DNA of 64,000 nt from Thioalkalivibrio sp. Its GTDB lineage: Bacteria > Pseudomonadota > Gammaproteobacteria > Ectothiorhodospirales > Ectothiorhodospiraceae. The translations under genes and the position numbers were made by a program. The DNA is taken from positions 21,958 to 85,957 of the forward strand of contig JAABTX010000001.1 of NCBI GenBank assembly GCA_011389655.1, given 5' to 3'. The notes below the pieces were generated by a model. That model was given only the letters and a program-made list of their open reading frames with translations, did no database searches and was not told the origin of the DNA. This document shows positions 39,895 through 48,571 of the stretch, one piece after another; position 1 is the first letter of the stretch, and every line of letters begins with the position of its first letter.

Positions 39895-40764
39895 ATGACG
39901 CGCCTGTCGAAGACCGCCGTCTGGTGTGCCGCGCTGCTGCTGTCACTCTTGTCTGCGCAGACCGTCGCGCGCGCACCCGCGGTGCCGGTGGAGGAGATGC
40001 TGCCGGTGGAACTGGCGACAGTGGGGTTCGAGAGTGGGAGTGGTTCGCCGGTCGTGGTCCTGCGCGAGCCGGCCTCCGGGGACGTGGTGCTGATCAGCAT
40101 CGGCTCCGGTGAAGCCCTCGCGATCCTGCTGGCGCTGCGGGATGTTCCGACACCGCGTCCAATGACCCACGACCTGCTCGCCTCGGTGATCGGGAGCCTG
40201 GATGCCGAGGTCGAACGCGTGCTGGTCGACGCCCTTGTCGGCGCCACCTACACCGGCGTGATCGAGCTTGGTGTGCCAGGGCGCGAAGGCCCCGTGCGCG
40301 TCGATAGCCGGCCGAGCGATGCGCTGGCGCTGGCGGTTCGCACCGGCGCCGAGATCCTGGTGTCGCCCGATGTCCTGATGGCCACGCGCGGGCTGGAGTT
40401 CGAAGGGCTCCCCGAGTCGCAGCAGGTGGTGAGCGCTCTGGGCATCACCGTCGGCGAAGTGACCCCGGATCTGCGCGAGGCCCTGGGTCTGCCGGACGAC
40501 CCGGGTCTGGTGGTGAGCCGGACCGTGGGCGAGGCCGAGGAACTGGGGCTCGAACCCGGCGCGCTGATCCTTGAGGTGAACGGGAGGGTGCCCCGGTCCC
40601 CGATGCAGTTCCTGGATCTGGTGCGCGGGACCGAACCCGGGAAGCGGGCGCGGGTGCGGATCTGGCAGGATGGCGAGACCCGGGAGCTGCAGCTGTCCAC
40701 CGATGTTCCGGAGCGCCCGACCCCTGAGCGCAACCCAGCCGACGGCGACGCACTGGAAGTCTGA
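39895..40764 (+). CDS. Secreted bifunctional nuclease (BFN/DUF151)-PDZ protein
   Basis: Signal peptide MTRLSKTAVWCAALLLSLLSAQTVARA; BFN core LISIGSGEALAILLAL...VDSRPSDALALAVRTGAEILVS; PDZ ALILEVNGRVPRSPMQFLDLVRGTEPGKRARVRIWQDGE. Confidence 0.83.
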   Translation: MTRLSKTAVWCAALLLSLLSAQTVARAPAVPVEEMLPVELATVGFESGSGSPVVVLREPASGDVVLISIGSGEALAILLALRDVPTPRPMTHDLLASVIGSLDAEVERVLVDALVGATYTGVIELGVPGREGPVRVDSRPSDALALAVRTGAEILVSPDVLMATRGLEFEGLPESQQVVSALGITVGEVTPDLREALGLPDDPGLVVSRTVGEAEELGLEPGALILEVNGRVPRSPMQFLDLVRGTEPGKRARVRIWQDGETRELQLSTDVPERPTPERNPADGDALEV

Positions 40765-40836
40765 ACCGGCCGCGCCTTTTCCCTGCCAGGGGTGAAGCGG
40801 GGCCGTGACGGTGGGTTGCGCTCCTGCCGCGCGCAG

Positions 40837-41532
40837 CTACCAGGGAATGGTGCTGCCGTCGACGTCGATGAAGCGCCCGTTGTCCGCCGGGGAGGCGTTG
40901 TCCAGCGTCCTTAGCATTGCGGTCACGGACTCCGTCACGGTGATCTCGGCGTTGGGTCCGCCCATCTCGGTCCGGACCCAGCCCGGGTGCAGGATCAGGG
41001 TCCGGATGCCCTCACTGTCGAGATCGCGCGCAAGGCTGACGCCGACCGCGTTCAGCGCGGCCTTCGACGAACGGTAGATGTAGACGCCGCCGGACCCGTT
41101 GTCCCCGATCGAGCCCATCTTCGAGCTCAGCAGTGCGATGCACGGCTGGCGGGCCATCCGCAGTTGCGGCAACAGGGTCTCGACGACCTGGCGCGGGGCA
41201 ATCGTGTTGACCCGGAAGGTCTCCAACCAGGCCTTCTCGTCGGTGTCGCCAAGGCGGTCGGGCACCGGGCCGTAGACTCCCGCATTGCTGATCAGCAGGT
41301 CGAGCGCGCGATCGCCGATGGTGGCGGCGAGATTCACGCGGTGGGCGGGACTGGTCACATCCAGCGGCAATACGGTGAGCTGGTCCCCGTGGGCCTGAGC
41401 CAGCTCCATCAGTTCCGGCGACCCCTCCGGGTGACGGGCGCCGGCGAAGATCCGATCCCCGCGGGCGACGAGTTGGCGCACGAACTCCAGTCCGATTCCC
41501 CGGCTGCATCCGGTGATGACCACAGTCTTCAT
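40837..41532 (-). CDS. Short-chain dehydrogenase/reductase
   Basis: VVITGCSRGIGLEFVRQLVARGDRIFAGARHPE, ISNAGVYGP, YRSSKAALNAVGVSLARDL. Confidence 0.93.
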   Translation of the reverse strand: MKTVVITGCSRGIGLEFVRQLVARGDRIFAGARHPEGSPELMELAQAHGDQLTVLPLDVTSPAHRVNLAATIGDRALDLLISNAGVYGPVPDRLGDTDEKAWLETFRVNTIAPRQVVETLLPQLRMARQPCIALLSSKMGSIGDNGSGGVYIYRSSKAALNAVGVSLARDLDSEGIRTLILHPGWVRTEMGGPNAEITVTESVTAMLRTLDNASPADNGRFIDVDGSTIPW

Positions 41533-41558
41533 GGATTCCTCCTCTGGTGTGTGGGTCT

Positions 41559-44168
41559 TCAGGTCTGCTGATAGCAGAACAGGCGTTGTTGGACCACATC
41601 GGCGGTTACCCGAAGGCCCATCCCGTGCACATCGTACAGGCGCAGGGCATCGGCGACCGCGGGGTCCGCCGCCTCCTCCGCGTCGGGCGTCAGCCTGCGC
41701 TCCTGCGGCAGGGAGTCCAGCCAGCCGGGCTGAAATTCGGTACCCGGTTCCTGCGGGAACAGTGCGACATAGCCGATCCGGGACTCAACCAGATCCTGGA
41801 AGAAGTGCGATCCGAAGGAGAGGTCGGGGATCATCCCGGCGCCCAGTTCCGCCACCTCGGCCAGCACTGCCACCCGGTTGATGTCCGCAAAACGCACCGG
41901 AATTCCCAGCTCCGGACTGCTGGTGCCCCAGCGCCCCGGTCCGATCAACACGGTGGGGCAGTCGTCGCGCTCCCGTATCAGCCGGTTCAGGTGCCCCACG
42001 AGACGGGCCACAGCGAAGCGCTGGGAGGTGCTCAGGGCGCTGTAGCGCGGTCCGTCGACGTGAATCACGCGGTCGATCGGCTGGTCGATGTTGCCGCCCA
42101 TGAACCGGCCCCGGCTGGCGAAGAGGAGTCGTGCCGCGCTGACCCTCTCCGGAAGTGCGACCTGCCGCCCCTGGCCCAGCGTCTGCAGGGGCCGGCACTG
42201 GACCAGGTTCACCGATGGCGTGCCGTCGTCGTCGAGGTGCAGGGTGAACTCGATGTCGACCGGATATTCGTAGGCCCTCTCCAGCTCCTTCATCATCCGC
42301 CGCATCATCGAAACCAGGCGGGTCTCGCGCAGCAGGGGGTTGAAGGTCAGGCGCCATACGGCTCCGCCGCCAGGCCGTGCGCGCGAACGTCGGGTCGCCT
42401 CGCGATCGAGCTCGGCGGTCCAGCGCAGGGGCAGGTCGGGGGCATCCGCGGCCAGCTGGCGGAGCGGCATCGAACGCAACCGGTTGTCGAGAATGTCGAG
42501 CACATCCACCGTGTGCTGGGAGTACCGGTAGGCATCCTCGGTATCCCGGTAGGGGCGCCGCTGTGGCTGATCCAGCGCGACCACGCAGGCGTGGTCGCCC
42601 TCGATGCGTTCCACCGCCCGCGTTCCGAGGCCGAGCACCAGCCGGAGCATGCCGGCATCCGGGTCCATATCCGGGCTCCAGGCGAAGACGTTTCGTGAGA
42701 CGCCGACCCCGGCCGCGTCCGGAAGGTAGAACGGACCGTGATAACGCCCGTTCACGCGCTGCAGCAGCAGCGCCATCGGCTCCTCCCGTTGCGCCAGACC
42801 CCGCTGCTGCCGATAGACCAGCGCGTCCTCGCTCATGCTGGAGGCGAAGACCGTCCGGATCGCATCCTCCAGCTCCGCGAGGCGGGCCTCCGGCGTCCCC
42901 TGGTTCACCCGGAAGGTGCTCTGGTATTTGCCGGCGAAGGCGTTGCCGAAGCCATCCTCCAGCAGGCTGCTCGAGCGGACCAGGATCGGATACTGCCCGA
43001 AGTAGTCGAGTACCCGTTCCAGTTCGAGCCTGACTTCACCGGGGATCTCGCCGCGGAGCATGTCATGGTGCAGCGAACGGGCCTCCTCGAAGTAGCCGGC
43101 CTCGGTGCGCTGGCGCATGATCCGTGGCCACCAGCCGTTGTGCACGAGGTAGGCGTAGTAGACGTCCGAGCCCAGGTGAAAGGAGTCGTGGGGTTCGAGG
43201 TGCTGCGACCAGTGCTCCGGGTCCTCGGTGAGCAGTATCCGGCGGGCGAGCAGCATGCCGACCGCCTTCCCGCCGATGTAGCCGGTTCCGATCATGCGGC
43301 TGCGGACGGCCAGCAGGTCCTCCAGCGTCAGGTATCGGCGGGCCAGATCGAGCATGCGCGCATCGCGCCCGATCAGGATCTGCAGCAGGTGTTCGTGCAC
43401 CTCGCGGCACCGCATCCGGTCGGCCCCGGACGGCTCCAGCTCGCCGGCCTCGAGGAAGATCCGGTCCCAGCAGTCCAGCTGGCGTCGGCTGGCGCCCTCG
43501 CTCCGGTGCGCGAGGGCGGCCTGCAACCGGGTGGCGTCGCTGCTGTCGATCACCGGGAGGAAGCGTTCGCCGCGCTGGCGGTGCGGAAGGAACATGGTCG
43601 CCGACTGCCGGCGCCACACCTTCACGGGCTGGATCTGGCGTTCTCCGTTGGCGTGGTGCACGTCGACCAGGACCTGCGTGGTCTCGCGGATCCTGGACAG
43701 CGTGACGTGGGAATGCTGCTGCGGGTGGAGGGCGAAGTAGGCGACCGTGTCCAGTTCGAAGAGATGGGGGCAGACCACGCGGAAGAAGTTGCCGACCATG
43801 TAGTCGGTGGCCCAGGCGGAGAGCAGTTCCGACAGACAGTCGCAGACGTAGAAGGCGCCGCGGCCGTGCTGCGTGATCAGATCGTATACGCGGCCGGTAA
43901 ACGACGCGAAGCCAACGCTGGCATCGATCTCCACGATATCCACCCCTGGTCCGGGAGTGACCAGCGGAGCGTGGCTCGCGAAGCGCAGGTAGATGATCAG
44001 CCGGTCATTGGCGGCTGCGGCGGCGACGAAGGGGCCCACGAACCGGCGGTAGTCGGCGATGTCATCCACCCGCCAGACGACGTTGTCGCCAATCCGCAGG
44101 CCGTCCAGCACCTCGTCCAGCCCCTGGATACCGGTGGAGACGAAATCCGCGGGCGCTGCGCCGTCCAT
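41559..44168 (-). CDS. PEP/pyruvate-binding (PPDK_N-like) protein with N-terminal degenerate KaiC/RecA-like domain
   Basis: N-term STGIQGLDEVLDGLRIGDNVVWRVDD (KaiC-like without Walker A); RSRMIGTGYIGGKAVGMLLARRILL, YPILVRSSSLLEDGFGNAFAGKYQSTF (PPDK_N). Confidence 0.8.
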   Translation of the reverse strand: MDGAAPADFVSTGIQGLDEVLDGLRIGDNVVWRVDDIADYRRFVGPFVAAAAANDRLIIYLRFASHAPLVTPGPGVDIVEIDASVGFASFTGRVYDLITQHGRGAFYVCDCLSELLSAWATDYMVGNFFRVVCPHLFELDTVAYFALHPQQHSHVTLSRIRETTQVLVDVHHANGERQIQPVKVWRRQSATMFLPHRQRGERFLPVIDSSDATRLQAALAHRSEGASRRQLDCWDRIFLEAGELEPSGADRMRCREVHEHLLQILIGRDARMLDLARRYLTLEDLLAVRSRMIGTGYIGGKAVGMLLARRILLTEDPEHWSQHLEPHDSFHLGSDVYYAYLVHNGWWPRIMRQRTEAGYFEEARSLHHDMLRGEIPGEVRLELERVLDYFGQYPILVRSSSLLEDGFGNAFAGKYQSTFRVNQGTPEARLAELEDAIRTVFASSMSEDALVYRQQRGLAQREEPMALLLQRVNGRYHGPFYLPDAAGVGVSRNVFAWSPDMDPDAGMLRLVLGLGTRAVERIEGDHACVVALDQPQRRPYRDTEDAYRYSQHTVDVLDILDNRLRSMPLRQLAADAPDLPLRWTAELDREATRRSRARPGGGAVWRLTFNPLLRETRLVSMMRRMMKELERAYEYPVDIEFTLHLDDDGTPSVNLVQCRPLQTLGQGRQVALPERVSAARLLFASRGRFMGGNIDQPIDRVIHVDGPRYSALSTSQRFAVARLVGHLNRLIRERDDCPTVLIGPGRWGTSSPELGIPVRFADINRVAVLAEVAELGAGMIPDLSFGSHFFQDLVESRIGYVALFPQEPGTEFQPGWLDSLPQERRLTPDAEEAADPAVADALRLYDVHGMGLRVTADVVQQRLFCYQQT

Positions 44169-44300
44169 CAGGTGGTCGCGTTCCGGTTCATCGGCGACCC
44201 GAAGGGGATCCGGCTGCCCCCTTCAGCTGATTTCCGGTACCATCGCGGGCGCACCGCGGATGCACACCGACGAGATGTTTCAGTTGCACAGGCCGATACC

Positions 44301-44387
44301 GGGGGCGTGGCGGAACTGGTAGACGCAGCGGACTTAAAATCCGCTGGGAGCGATCCCGTGCCGGTTCGATTCCGGCCGTCCCCACCA
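44301..44387 (+). tRNA. tRNA-Leu (anticodon TAA), CCA encoded
   Basis: gggggcgtggcggaactggtagacgcagcggacttaaaatccgctgggagcgatcccgtgccggttcgattccggccgtccccacca; acceptor pairing, TAA anticodon in loop cttaaaa, class II variable arm, GGTTCGATTCC T-arm. Confidence 0.96.
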
Positions 44388-44662
44388 TTTGGAGGCAATG
44401 GTCTGTCGAGACCTCGGATTCCGAGTGCCCTGGCAGGCTGCTGTCTCATGTCTCCGGCGCGTCACCCAGGTACGGTATGGGCGGGCGCATCTCGGATCCT
44501 CTCCTGGTGGGCCATGCGGAATATCCAGTACGGGATCGGCGGGCCGTGCGTATCGTGATTCAGCATAGCACCACCGCCCGTGCTGTGTGTCGCTCCTGGA
44601 TTCAGGGTTCGTTCCAACGGCAGCATGTCGGCTGTTTCGGCCGCGTTTGTCAGGCTTCAGGC

Positions 44663-45331
44663 TCAGAAGCTGACGCTCCAGCCCACCACGAACAGATCCT
44701 GACTGCCGCTCTCATCGGTGGACCCATAGGCCAGAGAGATCTCACCGAGATCGCTCGATTTGGTGATCCCCAGCATCCAGAAGGCGTAGCCGTCCTCATC
44801 GCTGTCGTCCGGATCGGAGTAACCGAGCTCGCCATTGAGGCCGATGCTCGGGACGATCTCGTGTCCCGCGCCGGCGCGCCAGATGATGTCGCCTTGGGCG
44901 GCGCTGTCGTCGGCGTTGACGGTGTAATCGAATCCTGCGAAGACCGGACCGAAGCCGGCATACGCCTGAACTTCGCCGAAGTCTTCCTCATCCAGTTCCG
45001 GGAAGTAATAGAACACGTAGGCGACGTCGAAATCCAAGGTGCCGGCGGAGAAACCGTAACCGCCGTACAGATCGACTTCCTGGCCCTCGCCACTGCCCAG
45101 TGTCGATGTCCATGTGCCGAGAAAGATGCCGGAGTCATTTTCGTAATGGACACCGCCCTGCACGACGGCATTGTTGTCGGATCCGGATTCACCGTCGTCG
45201 AGGTAGTCGCTGAACACGCCGACGTTGAATTCGAGTGTGGCCTGCGCCACGTTGCCGATCATCAGGGCGCCGGTCATCAGGAGGACGCTGGTGCCGAGCC
45301 GGATGGAGTGAACCCGCGAGAAAGTGTTCAA
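44663..45331 (-). CDS. TorF-family putative outer membrane porin
   Basis: Signal peptide LLMTGALMIGNVAQA; LEFNVGVFSDYLDDGESGSDNNAVVQGGVHYENDSGIFLGTWTSTL; C-terminal aromatic (WSVSF). Confidence 0.82.
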   Translation of the reverse strand: MNTFSRVHSIRLGTSVLLMTGALMIGNVAQATLEFNVGVFSDYLDDGESGSDNNAVVQGGVHYENDSGIFLGTWTSTLGSGEGQEVDLYGGYGFSAGTLDFDVAYVFYYFPELDEEDFGEVQAYAGFGPVFAGFDYTVNADDSAAQGDIIWRAGAGHEIVPSIGLNGELGYSDPDDSDEDGYAFWMLGITKSSDLGEISLAYGSTDESGSQDLFVVGWSVSF

Positions 45332-45541
45332 GGTATGCGCTCCTTATTCTGGGTTTTCGAGTCGCGAACGATGAAGATGTGGTTTGTTGAAGGATGCCGA
45401 ATCGGAGGCGGGGCCCTGCCTCGGATCCGTGGGAATGAAGAGAAGGAAGAGAGGGATCATCTTGTTTTTCTGGCTGGTTTGGGCCGTTCTGCTCCGGCAG
45501 CTGGATCTGTGACTGGCGCCGCCCGGCGTTGAGGCTGGCGA

Positions 45542-46948
45542 CTACCCCGGGACCTCCAGCATTGCGACCGACGGGATGGTTCCGGGTGGTCTCCGCTCCC
45601 GCTCCCCTTGCTTGCCGGAGTTCGTGTCCGCGACCTGCTCCAGCGCACGGGCAAACGTAGAGACGCCGGAAGAGCGCAGCAGCACGCAGGGTTTTGCGTA
45701 GCGCTTGCAGAAGCGTTTGGAGCGGTTGTAGGCGTCGTGACTCACGCAGTCGATGGTGCAGATGACCACATCGGCCGATGACAGCAGGGAATTCAACCGC
45801 TGAGGCTTGTCCTCGATTCCGCCGTCGTGGTGCTCGAACTCGCCGTTGCACCGCGCGACCAGCTCCCGATAGTGTTCGATGACCTGGCTGCGTCCGCCAA
45901 CGCACAGGATTCGGCGACCACACAGATTGGGGCAGCCAGGCGGCCCTGAAGCCGAGCACCCGTCGCAGGCGTTGGCGCCTGGGTTCAGCAGGCGTTCGAG
46001 GGCCTGGCGCTGTGCCGATTGCTCATGGGCTTCCCGCGCCAGGGCATTCGCACGCCTGTTGGCGAGGTCGCAAGCATCCCTCCAATCCTTGACCTCGGCC
46101 CGGAGTCTTTCAGCGCGTTGATCGGCGGCGCGTGCGCGCCTCGCGTGGGCCGTCACACGCTCCTGGAGGCGGGTGCCCCCGAGGCTCTTGAGACGCTGGA
46201 TTGCGCCGGCTTCCCGGGCCTTCGCCAATCGACCTTCCTCCTGTGCGGTTGCAACCTGCGCCTGCAGCTGGCGGAGCCGCCGGTCGCGGTTGTCGATGGC
46301 TTGTCGATGGCGGTGTTGCTGCGCGTCCAATTCCTGGCGGAGCCGCTGGATCTCCGAGCGTGCGTCCTGGAGTTTCCTCAGATCGGCGCGTTGGCCCGCG
46401 CCGATCTGGTGAGAAAGCATGTGTATCTCTTCGTACGCGCTGTGGGTCAGGCGGGTGTCGCACAAGGGATGGGTGACCAACGCCCAGAAGCCTCCCGGAA
46501 CGTCGCCCTCATGAAGGGTTTGCTGCCACAGCGACTCGAGTTGATCACGCGACCGGGCACGCGTGAACCGCCGCACAAGACCGCCGTGGGTGCGTTCCAA
46601 GGCCTTCTGAGCCGCACGCGACAGCGCGTTGCGATGTTCGGACGAGGCAACCAGGTGCAGGTGGACCGCGTAGTCGGTCATGGCCTCCACAGCGACGCCC
46701 TGTGTTCTGGCGATGCGGCGCCAGGCGTCGATGTCGAGACAGGTGCCGATGACAGGGCAATGGAGTTGCCGACGCAGCTCCCAGAGCTTGCGTCGTTTGC
46801 GGGAAGGGGCCCCGGTTTCTCCGGGATGCCCGGCGCTGGCCGGCGGAGCCGACTGGGTCGGCTGCGCCGGGTGCGCCTCGCCCTGAGGGTCCCGCAGGAG
46901 CAGTACGGAGACCGGATTCGGCCTGCCATGGTTGATGCCGCCGCACAT
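45542..46948 (-). CDS. DUF2325 domain protein with long central coiled coil
   Basis: C-term RRILCVGGRSQVIEHYRELVARCNGEFEHHDGGIEDKPQRLNSLLSSADVVICTIDCVSHDAYNRSKRFCKRYAKPCVLLRSSG; coiled coil DARSEIQRLRQELDAQQHRHRQAID. Confidence 0.85.
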   Translation of the reverse strand: MCGGINHGRPNPVSVLLLRDPQGEAHPAQPTQSAPPASAGHPGETGAPSRKRRKLWELRRQLHCPVIGTCLDIDAWRRIARTQGVAVEAMTDYAVHLHLVASSEHRNALSRAAQKALERTHGGLVRRFTRARSRDQLESLWQQTLHEGDVPGGFWALVTHPLCDTRLTHSAYEEIHMLSHQIGAGQRADLRKLQDARSEIQRLRQELDAQQHRHRQAIDNRDRRLRQLQAQVATAQEEGRLAKAREAGAIQRLKSLGGTRLQERVTAHARRARAADQRAERLRAEVKDWRDACDLANRRANALAREAHEQSAQRQALERLLNPGANACDGCSASGPPGCPNLCGRRILCVGGRSQVIEHYRELVARCNGEFEHHDGGIEDKPQRLNSLLSSADVVICTIDCVSHDAYNRSKRFCKRYAKPCVLLRSSGVSTFARALEQVADTNSGKQGERERRPPGTIPSVAMLEVPG

Positions 46949-46964
46949 CGCTCTTACGGTTCCC

Positions 46965-47159
46965 TTACTTGGTCAGAATGAGCTTGCCGTTTCGGGTCTT
47001 GCGCAGGGTGTAGGTGTGGCCCTGGTGGTCGATTTGCAGGACCTGCGCGTTGCCGAACAGGACCTGGCTGTCGATCACCGCGGTGCCGACGTTTCCGCCG
47101 GCTGGTGCAGGACGCGCCTGTTCCCCGGGATGAGCCCTTTTTTCAGTCGATATCTGCAT
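46965..47159 (-). CDS. hemP: Hemin uptake protein HemP family
   Basis: VIDSQVLFGNAQVLQIDHQGHTYTLRKTRNGKLILTK: classic HemP. Confidence 0.92.
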   Translation of the reverse strand: MQISTEKRAHPGEQARPAPAGGNVGTAVIDSQVLFGNAQVLQIDHQGHTYTLRKTRNGKLILTK

Positions 47160-47172
47160 GATTGAGATCGCT

Positions 47173-47553
47173 TCAGAACCGGGTCCGCAGCAGCGTGGAT
47201 AGGGAATAGCTCACGCCCTTGTTCACCAGCATGTTCAGCGCGACCTTCCCGATTTCGGCGGCGATGGGACGCTGTGCAGCGGCAAATGTGCTCGGCGCGC
47301 GACCTCCCGGGGCCAGAGGGAGGGTTGCCTGAGGGCACTCTTGTTGCAGCCTCTGCAGGAGTTCGGCCCCCGAGGTCTCGCTGGTGTCGTAGAACACGGT
47401 GACGCTGCCGGCCTTCTCGTTCAGGCGCAGGCTGCGGACGGCGGGAAGGGCTCGCAGTCGGCGCAGGGCTTGCGAGCGCTCGCGGGATTCGCTTCGGAAC
47501 AGGCGCGCGCGAATACGCACGCGCCCGGGAACGTGATGCAGAAATTCGTTCAT
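47173..47553 (-). CDS. Small HMA_2-like protein with N-terminal GRVRIRAR motif (fez-like accessory, proposed)
   Basis: MNEFLHHVPGRVRIRARLFRSESRERSQALRRLRALPAVRSLRLNEKAGSVTVFYD: HMA-like fold lacking CxxC. Confidence 0.75.
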   Translation of the reverse strand: MNEFLHHVPGRVRIRARLFRSESRERSQALRRLRALPAVRSLRLNEKAGSVTVFYDTSETSGAELLQRLQQECPQATLPLAPGGRAPSTFAAAQRPIAAEIGKVALNMLVNKGVSYSLSTLLRTRF

Positions 47554-47636
47554 CGGAGGTCTCCAGTCAGGTCCTGTTGATCCCGGAAGGGCGAGACACC
47601 GTTCCGGTAGCTACGATACGACGATTGACATCGTAA

Positions 47637-47657
47637 TGCGAATCGTTCAGATTCGCA
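47637..47657. promoter_or_regulatory. Fur-box-like palindrome TGCGAATC-GTTCA-GATTCGCA
   Basis: Perfect 8-bp inverted repeat; flanking AATGCGAATCGTT resembles the Fur consensus AATGATAATCATT; lies between divergent genes 47553(-) and 47692(+). Confidence 0.65.
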
Positions 47658-47691
47658 ACCACAGTCACTATGATTTTCCGGGGAGAGGGCG

Positions 47692-48114
47692 GTGACGATC
47701 GTCAGCACACTGAAGGGTCGGGCCCGGGTTCGAGCGCGGGTGCTCCGGTCGCCGCGGGGAGCCACCCGCATTGCCGAGCAGATCGCGACGATCCCCGGCG
47801 TTCTCGACGTGCGCCCGAACCCGGCCGCGCGTTGCCTCGTGGTCACCTTCGCCCCGGATGTGCTGGAGATCGAGACGCTGGAGGAGCGAGCGGAGTCGCT
47901 TTGTCAGGCCGCCGAGCGGGTACCGCGTGGCAACGGCCGGGGCCTTTCGCGGCAGCTCAACCGCGCCACGAAGTACGGGATGCTCGCGACCCTGGCGAGC
48001 TCACTCGCCTATGGGTACCTGGGCCGGAAAAAGGCACACATCGGCTTCGGTGCCGCCTTTCTGGTCTTTGCCGGAGCCCATGTCTTCCGGTATCAGGGCA
48101 GCCTGATGCGCTGA
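47692..48114 (+). CDS. Small HMA_2-like protein with N-terminal GRARVRAR motif and C-terminal hydrophobic region
   Basis: MTIVSTLKGRARVRARVLRSPRGATRIAEQIATIPGVLDVRPNPAARCLVVTFAP...; TM-like GAAFLVFAGAHVF. Confidence 0.72.
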   Translation: MTIVSTLKGRARVRARVLRSPRGATRIAEQIATIPGVLDVRPNPAARCLVVTFAPDVLEIETLEERAESLCQAAERVPRGNGRGLSRQLNRATKYGMLATLASSLAYGYLGRKKAHIGFGAAFLVFAGAHVFRYQGSLMR

Positions 48115-48163
48115 TCCGCAACGCCCCAATCGCCCGTGCTGCCGCGAGCTGTGGCTCCTTCCC

Positions 48164-48544
48164 TCAGGTGTCCTCGGGTTCTTCCGACCTGCCTGCCTCG
48201 GCAGTCTTCTGCACACGCTTGCGCGCCGTGGCGCGCGTGGGGCTCTTGCGGGTGGTCGTCCCGCGCGTCGGGGTCCGTGGCTTGGGTCGCGGGGTTTCCG
48301 CGACCGTTGCGGCGCCAACGGTGGTCGGATCGGCATCCTGGCCGCGCTCGGGCAGGGACTCGCGACCCCTCCTCAGCCCCCGGGCGACCTTGGCGGAGAC
48401 CTCATCCGCGGTGTCCCGTGCCCTCCGGGACAGGCTGCCCGTCTTCCGGCGCAGGTCATCGCGAAGCTGTTCGTCGCGGAACAGGTAGACCGCCAGGCCA
48501 CCGACGACGGCACCGGCTACAAAGGGAATCAGGTGATAGGCCAT
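48164..48544 (-). CDS. Small YtxH-like membrane-anchored protein with basic disordered tail
   Basis: MAYHLIPFVAGAVVGGLAVYLFRDEQLRDDLRRKTGSLSRRARDTADE...; Thr/Arg/Pro-rich C-terminus. Confidence 0.7.
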   Translation of the reverse strand: MAYHLIPFVAGAVVGGLAVYLFRDEQLRDDLRRKTGSLSRRARDTADEVSAKVARGLRRGRESLPERGQDADPTTVGAATVAETPRPKPRTPTRGTTTRKSPTRATARKRVQKTAEAGRSEEPEDT

Positions 48545-48571
48545 GAGCAGGTTCCTCGATTCAAGAGCGTG

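Noticed and set aside
42738-44558. 606-aa plus-strand ORF opposite the KaiC-like/PPDK_N gene and running through tRNA-Leu
   Set aside because: Overlaps a real gene and a tRNA; shadow ORF.
44301-44662. tRNA-Leu as an integration site of a genomic island carrying the iron cluster
   Set aside because: No integrase and no repeated tRNA 3' end noticed downstream; cannot be supported from this window.
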